Position numbers and translations under genes: made by a program. Below, one piece after another: positions 56,979 through 64,000 of a stretch of 64,000 nucleotides of DNA (positions are counted from its first letter, which is position 1; every line of letters starts with the position of its first letter). Location: NCBI RefSeq assembly GCF_032854445.1, contig NC_088300.1, positions 3,408,001 to 3,472,000 of the forward strand, written 5' to 3'. Below the pieces are notes generated by a model. The model did not search any database. It had not been told where the DNA came from and saw nothing but the letters and a program-made list of their open reading frames with translations. The DNA comes from Liolophura sinensis. Lineage: Eukaryota; Mollusca; Polyplacophora; Chitonida; Chitonidae.

Positions 56979-57045
56979 CACCAAGACAATAAATCCAGGA
57001 GTCGTTATCCATAAGTAATGCCTCTGTCACTCTAGTTTATAGATC

Positions 57046-57399
57046 ACTACTATAGAAGCTATGGATGGTAAATGTAAAGGAGGGCTCCTGTGAGGCTTGA
57101 ATCTCTATTGAAATCGTTACGACTACTCTTATTATTATGATATATTTTGTGAGAAAACGACAAAATGGTACGTTCTTGAAACTTCAGTATGTTTTAGAAA
57201 AAGGTCTGAAGTTATGTGTTTTAGCTTTTAGAAATATTTCGGATATTGGAATTTCGGACTTGGCCGGAAGTGATATACCGGTGCTCAAAAGGGGAAGTGG
57301 GTATATCTCTTTTACCGATGAAGACACAATCTTAAGGCCTAACATCATCAAATGGCAAGGAGAAAAATCCTCTCAGGCCATTGCAGGTGATACTTGCTG
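57046..57399. other. No gene recognised; one small ORF
   Basis: A 90-codon plus-strand frame (57137-57409) has no recognised motif and runs into the following array. Confidence 0.3.
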
Positions 57400-58290
57400 C
57401 AATGGGTGAGATAAGGCAACTGATTCGGGGTGGGGAAAAGTACATTATTACAAGGGAGATAAGATATAATCATAGGTGAGATCAGGTAGATAATCACATG
57501 TGAGATCAGACATAATCATAGGTGAGAAAAGGTACATAATTATATGTGAGATGAGACATAATCACATGTGGATCAGGTACACAATCACTTGAGATGAGAC
57601 AGTCATAGGTGAGATAAGATACATAATCACGTACGAGATGAGACATAATCATCAATGAAGTTAGGTACATAATTGCATGTGAGATGAGATATGATCATAG
57701 GTGAGATCAGGTGGATAATCTCATGTTAAATGAGACATCATCATATGTGAGACAAGGTACACAATCACGTACGCGATGAGACATCATCATAGGTGAGATA
57801 AGATACATAATCACGTACGAGATGAGACATAATCATCAATGAGGTTAGGTGCATAATTACATGTGAGGTGAGACATAATCATAGGTGAGATCAGGTGGAT
57901 AATCTCATGTTAAATGAGACATGGTCATACGTGAGACAAGGTACACAATCATGTACGCGATGAGACATCATCATAGGTGAGATGAGACATCATCATAGGT
58001 GAGATGAGACATCATCATAGGTGAGATGAGACATAATCATAGGTGAGATGAGACATAATCATCAATGAGGTTAGGGACATAATTACATGTGAGATGAGAC
58101 ATGATCATAGGTGAGATCAGGTGGATAATCTCATGTTAAATGAGACATGATCATACGTTAGACAAGGTACACAATCACGTGTAAAATGAGACATCATCAC
58201 GTGTGAGGTGAGACATAATCATAGGTGACATCAGGTATAAATCACATGTGAGGAGAGGCGTATAATGATAGGTGAGATCAAGTATATTAC
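57400..58290 (+). repeat. 46-bp-type minisatellite with higher-order structure
   Basis: Units built of GAGATGAGACATAATCATAG and GTGAGATCAGGTACATAATCACATGT; a larger block (CATCAATGAGGTTAGG ... GGATAATCTCATGTTAAATG) recurs about three times. Each unit has GGTGAGAT, a donor-like motif. Confidence 0.92.
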
Positions 58291-58541
58291 TAGACCGGTC
58301 ATGTTGAAAGGCCATATATCAAAGTCACTGAAATAAGTTGTCTCTAATTAGGTCATGTTACAAGTATTGTTTATCGCTTGTTGTCCCTCTTCTTGCAGAG
58401 TCCTTTTTATTTTATTTTCGTTATAATTTTTTAATTGCAGTGCAGTGCGCGTCAAGGTTAACGTGGACTTTTAGAGACTAATAGGACCTTTGTGTCATTT
58501 GTTTCTAACCGGTGACAGTCTGGAAAACCCCCTTTGTTTAA

Positions 58542-58937
58542 TCAGCTTGAGCAGTGATCAATACACATCAATATGAAAACAGGCATCTTGATTTGTGATA
58601 TTGCCGTAGAATGGCACCAGTCACACGTATTGATTGCCACAGTAGTCACGTGACTCTTTGTGTCTCGCTCGTCTCTATGTGAACGATTCTCTCTGGATCC
58701 ATGATCATCTCGCGCAGCGAAATCTGGTTGGTTCTTGAGGTACAGGCGCTTGCGCGGTTGCGCTTTCATTTCGCCAACTGCGTGTGTACAATAGCCACGC
58801 TTTATGAGTTCCAAATTACTTACAAAGGTCTGGTCAACGGTCTTGTCAAACTGAATTAGCAATGATTCCATGAGGCTGGCTTGTGTGAATTGCCTCAGTG
58901 ACCTGTGATTAGATGAAAAAACCATTATGACTACCAT
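58542..58937 (-). CDS. Unassigned 131-codon ORF
   Basis: Locally GC-richer than its surroundings. Contains RRGYCTHAVGE-like and KAQPRKRLYLKNQPDFAARD segments and a CDWC motif. No family recognised, no flanking exon found. It could be a chance frame or a single exon of an unseen minus-strand gene. Confidence 0.15.
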   Translation of the reverse strand: MVVIMVFSSNHRSLRQFTQASLMESLLIQFDKTVDQTFVSNLELIKRGYCTHAVGEMKAQPRKRLYLKNQPDFAARDDHGSRENRSHRDERDTKSHVTTVAINTCDWCHSTAISQIKMPVFILMCIDHCSS

Positions 58938-58939
58938 CC

Positions 58940-59479
58940 CCTGTCTCGTGTAACAGATTGTCTACAAGAACGGATAACAGTATGGCTCGTCATTTTCTTC
59001 TGTATTTTGGTAAGTTTATTCCCTGGCAACAGATGTTTACCTTGCGCTTTCAAAGAACCTACGAAGCTCACATTTAATGGAAATAAGCAAAGGTATTGAG
59101 AACAATCAAGGTGAAATACATGGAAAGTAATTTATCATGTCGTCACATGTATGTCTTCGTACTCAAAACTCACATGGATTCACCTTGTACAAAGCGGAGC
59201 ATGCTATCTATGGCATACATACCTGTAATTTGTATATGATTATAAACAGTCCACGCATGCTATTATAGGCCGATGTCAGTACGAACATCTGTGCTGCATT
59301 GTGAGCAATACCTCATTGATATGGTTATAACCGCTTATTCAATTGTTCACCATTTAAAGGTTTTATAACAAGTTTGAATGAAACAACTCGTTCATCAACA
59401 GACAATTTATAGCTCAGATTTAGGGGACAAATCATAAACAATTGATACCGTTATATAAACGACGGAGTATAGGTACGTT
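58940..59479. other. No gene recognised
   Basis: AT-rich, no ORF or repeat of note. Confidence 0.4.
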
Positions 59480-59490
59480 TAAAAGAAGCA

Positions 59491-59761
59491 GAGGCCTCCG
59501 TGGCTCAGTCGGTTAGCGCGCTAGCGCAGCGTAAAGACCCAGTAGCCTCTCACCAATGCGGTCGCTGTGAGTTCAAGTCCAGCTCATGCTGGCTTCCTCT
59601 CCGGCCGTAAGTGGGAAGGTCTCTCAGCAACCTGCGGATGGTCGTGGGTTTCCCCCGGGCTCTGCCCGGTTTCCACCCACCATAATGCTGACCGCCGTCG
59701 TATAAGTGAAATATTCTTGAGTACGGCGTAAAACACCAATCAAATAAATAAATAAAATAAA
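59491..59761 (+). mobile_element. SINE family A, full-length copy near consensus
   Basis: The cleanest copy: A box TGGCTCAGTCGGTTAGCGC, B box GAGTTCAAGTCC, tail with ATAA repeats. Perfect 11-bp target duplication TAAAAGAAGCA (59480-59490 and 59762-59772). Recent. Confidence 0.96.
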
Positions 59762-60424
59762 TAAAAGAAGCAATATTAGGCTAATGTGCTGACTACTAGT
59801 GTTTCGCTTGACAAACACTGTCCCTATTATAATATAAAGATGACATACTGGAATAATCACAGTCCATTCACCAGTCGAACATCCCCCTCAGCAAGCGATC
59901 TTTTTATCTGAACAGTTTATGCACTAAACATGACGCGAACGGTTACATTTGGAACAAATGAAATGACACGTAGTGCTTAAAAAATAGTACCTTCTGGAAA
60001 CAGAAACAGTGATTTAGAGACAGGTAAAAATCTGTATTTATGACAAAACTGGTCATGTTATGGATTGACTTTTTTACGTGTACGTGTGACAGGGGCCGTC
60101 TTTTGTATCATTGACTTCATGTTTCACACAATTCTTCGGTATCGTAATTTAGTACTGTAAAAGAACAAAAAATAAAGAAAAAACCCGTCAATCCAGATGG
60201 AATCACCTAATAACGGTTTCGTTCGTCAAGACACACGCTGGTTCCTATTTTTCATAATTGGTTTATGTAGGGTTACTTTGAAGGCGCTTGAGCTTTTTGG
60301 TACTCCGGTGAAGTCTAATCATGTGTTACAGGCTTAGTCGACGGTAACTTGTCTCACATGCGCGTAATGATGTCTGTCTTGGGGCGTTTGTCAGACTTTT
60401 TGGTCTGTTGCGATGCCCTTTATG

Positions 60425-60655
60425 TACATTAACGATGGCCACCTAACCTGTCACCAATGCGGTCGCTGTGAGCTCAAGTCCAACTCTTGCTGGCTTCCTG
60501 TCCGGCCGTACGTGGGAAGGTCTGCAGCAATCTGCGGATAGTCGTTGGTTCCCCCTGGCCCTGCCCTTTTTTCTCCCACCACAGTGCTGTCCGACTTCGT
60601 ATAAGTGAAATATTATAAAGTACGGCGTAAAACATCAATCAAATAAATAAATATA
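60425..60655 (+). mobile_element. SINE family A, 5'-truncated diverged copy
   Basis: Starts near CTAACCTGTCACCAATGCGG, keeps GAGCTCAAGTCC, CCGGCCGTACGTGGGAAGG and GTACGGCGTAAAACATCAAT. No clear target duplication. Confidence 0.85.
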
Positions 60656-60659
60656 CAAT

Positions 60660-62199
60660 AACGGCTACATGTACTCATAGACTTTGGCATTATCGGCATG
60701 TCAGTGTTGGAAATATATATGATGAAAACGGCATGTTCTTTAGAATCAATTCGTCCAACTCGTCAGTTCGTGGATTTACGGTTATGAACATTATCTTGGT
60801 GGAAGACCAATAACGCAGACGGAAAATTCTGTACAAAGCAGGGTTTGAATCCATTTCTCGAGTATTTTGGCGACTGAAAGGACACCAACTGGCCGCTACG
60901 CGCTCCCTGGAGGCCCATAAGGTGAAATGATCTGGTAACTACTTTGAATATTTATGGGTAGGTTAAAAGTGTGACACATAGATCACTGAACATGGCTTTG
61001 TCTGTTAGCACGGCGCCGTACTACGTGTTGTATCAAATGTGAATATTTCAGGTGTTAATATACCATTAGCTAATATTGAGACATTTACCTAACAGAGCAG
61101 GTGTGTTTAGCACTCCGAGTAATCAAGCATGACAATGGGCTGCCGATGGTGTTGACCATTTGCCACAGGTGTGGAGTGTGGACCATTCAGGCTCACTGGA
61201 TATATAGCCTTGGGCAAAGTCAAGTACCATTCGGGAGACGCATAGGTAATCGAAATATCTTTAACAATGTACCCCGGGTAGCGTACCTCAGAACAATTGT
61301 CAGGGTTTAGAGCTATCCAGTTACAATACAAAAATAAATGACCCCGTGGACGTATGCTTATATGGTTCTATACCACATCTGACGTGTCTTGTGGTTCATA
61401 CACGTTGTCTTTGTAATACTGCAAGCGGTTATCCACTTCTGTTTCTGATAATTGTAATTTTAGTGGCTAGCTCAGCATCGGGGGCCGATTCCAGAAAACC
61501 ATTTCTGACTTAAATCAAAAGTTAAAAACCTTCTCACAATGCTTTTAAATTTTTGGTTTGCAATAGGATAGCATTTATAAGGTGGACATACTTAGGAATT
61601 TCTGGTATACGGCAGGCATTATTTGATGAAAATGATATGCTTTATTTACCAAATCAGTTACATACAATGTATAGCATTTCTGTTGAGGATAACTGTCTGT
61701 GTTATCGTAATTTACGGTACGCTGTTCTGTGTATCGCAGGATTTTTTCTCTCTTTATTAAAGGTAAAGTTTGCAAGGTTTTACAGTTAAAATGTGAAAAC
61801 TTATATTGGCATCTAGTTACAAAACTTGCTAAAGAGCCAGCTGGGTTCAGTATTTTGCAGAATGAACTCTTGAAGACTGTCTTACTGACAAACATCTGTG
61901 TGTTTTTTTAACAAAACTTCTAAAGTTTGCAAACTTAGGACTTTTCACTTCAAGCTATCGTATATTACCATGCAAGAAATTTCTGTTTATGATTAATCAG
62001 GTTGATAGCCCATTTTGTACGAAATGATGTGATACAGAAACTGACAATTGTCCAATAAAATGCATATTTTGGAAAAAAAATTGAGGAATGGTGGAAAACT
62101 GACATAGAAGAGATAGACTGTATAAATAAATGCACTCGTATACTGGGGACCGCACTATCCCAAGAAATTCCCTTTTAAATTATTGTATATCAATAAAGA
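60660..62199. other. No gene recognised
   Basis: Several 60-106-codon frames on both strands overlap each other around 61.1 and 61.6-61.9 kb. None has a recognisable motif or splice context. Confidence 0.4.
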
Positions 62200-62440
62200 C
62201 TTTAACAGTGGTACTTGTTGCTGTTTCGCTTGGCGCTCAGCACTGAGAGGTTAGTGGAGGGAAACAGGACTGGTTGGCCTCGCGTCAGTATAGTGTTAAT
62301 GAGTGGTGTGTTGTGCCTGGTGTCTTTGGAATGATACTTCAGTGGCGTCAGCACTTTGGCAGCATGGACTCGCCCTGCCACAAGGATACACAGTATATGC
62401 ACACACACCTAATGACTCTTCGTCGTCATATGACTGAAAC
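62200..62440 (+). mobile_element. tRNA-derived SINE, family B, copy 3 (head truncated)
   Basis: Starts at GTGGTACTTGTTGCTG and lacks the tRNA-like head. The body through GGCATGATACTTCAGTGG-like sequence and ATGACTCTTCGTCGTCATAT parallels copy 2. Confidence 0.7.
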
Positions 62441-64000
62441 AATTTTAAGTACGACTTTTAACCCCAAGCATACATATATTTTCAAATCTGTTCTAGACGA
62501 AGTAAAAAATAATCCATCAAATATACCTTTAAAAGCATAAGTGTATGAAAAATAATGGAAATTTTGAAGAAAAATGTGCTCAATTATGTACATCACTTGA
62601 AACCAGACTTCCTTTACAATAAGGATTAGTCATTTGATGTTTTTTCAACGTCTATTATAAGTTTCTGGATTCTGCACACGTTGATATTTCACTTCAAATT
62701 TCATGTCTGTTATAAACATGCTGATTTCACGCCCATACACATATATCCTTCGATGGCCACCACACCTGGTGACCTATAAAATGTAAAAGCCAATGAAGAT
62801 CAGGTTGTGAACAAAAATTAAAAGGTGCTCATTTATGACCTGTAATTTTTAGTGCCCAAAATTAAGCTCTAGAATAGTATTTTAATTTTGACTTTAGTCA
62901 CAGTGCTAATTAGACTTTGTCCACCAAAGCTACTGACTTTAACTCTTTTACCCCTGACTTTGAAAACACCATCTTCTTTAACTAGCCTATTCATTCAGAT
63001 AGATTATTCAAGAATAACAAAGAATGCTACATTCAATAAAATCACATCAGTCAGATGTCACATACAACATACAAGATACTACTGGGCGGGCTTTGGATCA
63101 AAGCACCTGATAGCTAGAGCTTGCCCCTCCCGAATAATTGCGACACAATACCGTAATAGCAGAATAAATTTAGGACTTTGCAAACTGATTTAACACTATC
63201 TTTCGTCAATCTGACATTTTATAAATGTTACATTCTGCAAATCCACCATTAACGGCGTAACATGTGAAGACGCTGGTACTCGTATTTACAGCATTTTATA
63301 TGTTTCATGATTATGTAACTCTTGGAAAATTGTTGCATGTTAACATTCATGAGTCAGTGTTAGTTGAACTTTATGGGAGAGCCTCGCCATGTCATGTCAG
63401 TTTCATATCAGCGCCCTTCTTCCTTGTTGTGTACATGGGGGGGGGGTATAAACTCTACCATTTTCATCGTTGCTTGAAAAAAAAGTTTAAAAAAGTATCA
63501 CGCTGCTACAACTGGAAAGATATCAAATTACCATGGCAGGCATCTGCGGTAATTTTTCTCCAAGTTTCCCAACTGCTTATACTGACTGACATTGTTTATA
63601 TTTGAAAATGAATACCTTTAATGTCCCAGCCCACGTATTGTTTGAAGCACGTGTTGTTGGGACCACGTATTGTTGGGACCACTTAGTCTTCCGACAAAAC
63701 AACAAACTACCGCTGTCAAATGCTGTCATGATTTTTATCCTGTGTTAACAGAAAATTTACATGATTATATACACAATAAGTTTCTAGCTGCATCTATGCT
63801 ATAATAGGCCTATTTTCCTCTCCGTCGCTACCACTTCCGCTGTGAAAAAGGCGTGAGTCTGTGTCGGATTCATGAAAGTATCTTCGTTTGTATATCTGTT
63901 GAAATCATATTGTTTCCACCATCTTCGCAGGTTTGTATAATTTCATTAAGATAAGAAACTTTGTAATTGGATTTGATTAGCGTTCTCTCAGGAAAGGATA
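62441..64000. other. No gene recognised
   Basis: AT-rich to the window edge. A run of ten G (63437-63446) and short ORFs only. Confidence 0.4.

Larger units (their letters stand above)
54131..57032 (+). mobile_element. Penelope-like retroelement, 5'-truncated and interrupted
   Basis: Flanked by the direct repeat TAGTTTATAGATC (54118-54130, 57033-57045), a 13-bp target duplication. The left part codes the reverse transcriptase end: PLSPLISEIYMTEFENKALA, then a VDDT catalytic box in CKVDDTFVAL, and a frameshifted KRGVISTLTKRAIQISS. The right part (56353-56850) codes a GIY-YIG endonuclease. Inverted 30-bp terminal repeats (54167-54196 and 57004-57033, one mismatch; AGAGTGACAGAGGC...) fit the complex ends known for Penelope-like elements. 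A Tc1 element splits it. Confidence 0.88.

Noticed and set aside
61553-61911. Overlapping frames of 60-106 codons
   Set aside because: AT-rich chance frames on both strands without similarity to a known family.

Overview
The window is nuclear DNA of an invertebrate animal, most likely a lophotrochozoan and probably a mollusc. It has GT-AG introns, AT-rich non-coding DNA, many intronic minisatellites, and several families of tRNA-headed SINEs, including one whose tail reads TACGGCGTAAAACACCAATC plus an ATAA-rich end. I associate that SINE with molluscan (and possibly brachiopod) genomes, but I cannot fix the species from sequence alone. There are no bacterial operons, CRISPR arrays, rRNA genes or true tRNA genes.

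Two multi-exon protein genes could be assembled exon by exon with all splice phases agreeing; they lie tail to tail. On the + strand (5498-27677) is a ZNF106 (ZFP106) orthologue: 18 coding exons, 6447 nt, 2148 aa. It has two N-terminal zinc-finger segments, two very large low-complexity exons (one holding a 14 x 51-bp coding minisatellite), a short helical module typical of ZNF106, a WD40 propeller and two C-terminal zinc fingers. On the - strand (51314-34744) is PPP5C, serine/threonine protein phosphatase 5: 14 coding exons, 1521 nt, 506 aa, with TPR domain and all PPP metal-binding and catalytic residues. Between them (27678-34743) lie 3' UTRs, SINE remnants and short tandem arrays.

Left of ZNF106 is a CRE/E-box/YY1-like cluster near 2.7 kb and a second CRE at 2994, which may be a divergent promoter. 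Right of PPP5C (51.4-64 kb) I find no coding exon I can name. That arm carries a truncated Penelope-like retroelement (54131-57032, flanked by a 13-bp target duplication) into which a Tc1-type DD34E transposon (54720-56350) later inserted at a TA, plus a large 46-bp-type array and more SINEs.

The most unusual content is the tandem repeats inside the two genes. Two arrays are made of exon-edge sequence. In PPP5C the 3' splice site plus the first 39 bp of the exon encoding the catalytic GDIHGQ motif has been copied as 66-bp units upstream of the real exon. In ZNF106 the last bases of exon 16 plus its 5' splice site are repeated about seven times just inside the intron. Both arrays place decoy splice sites next to conserved coding exons.
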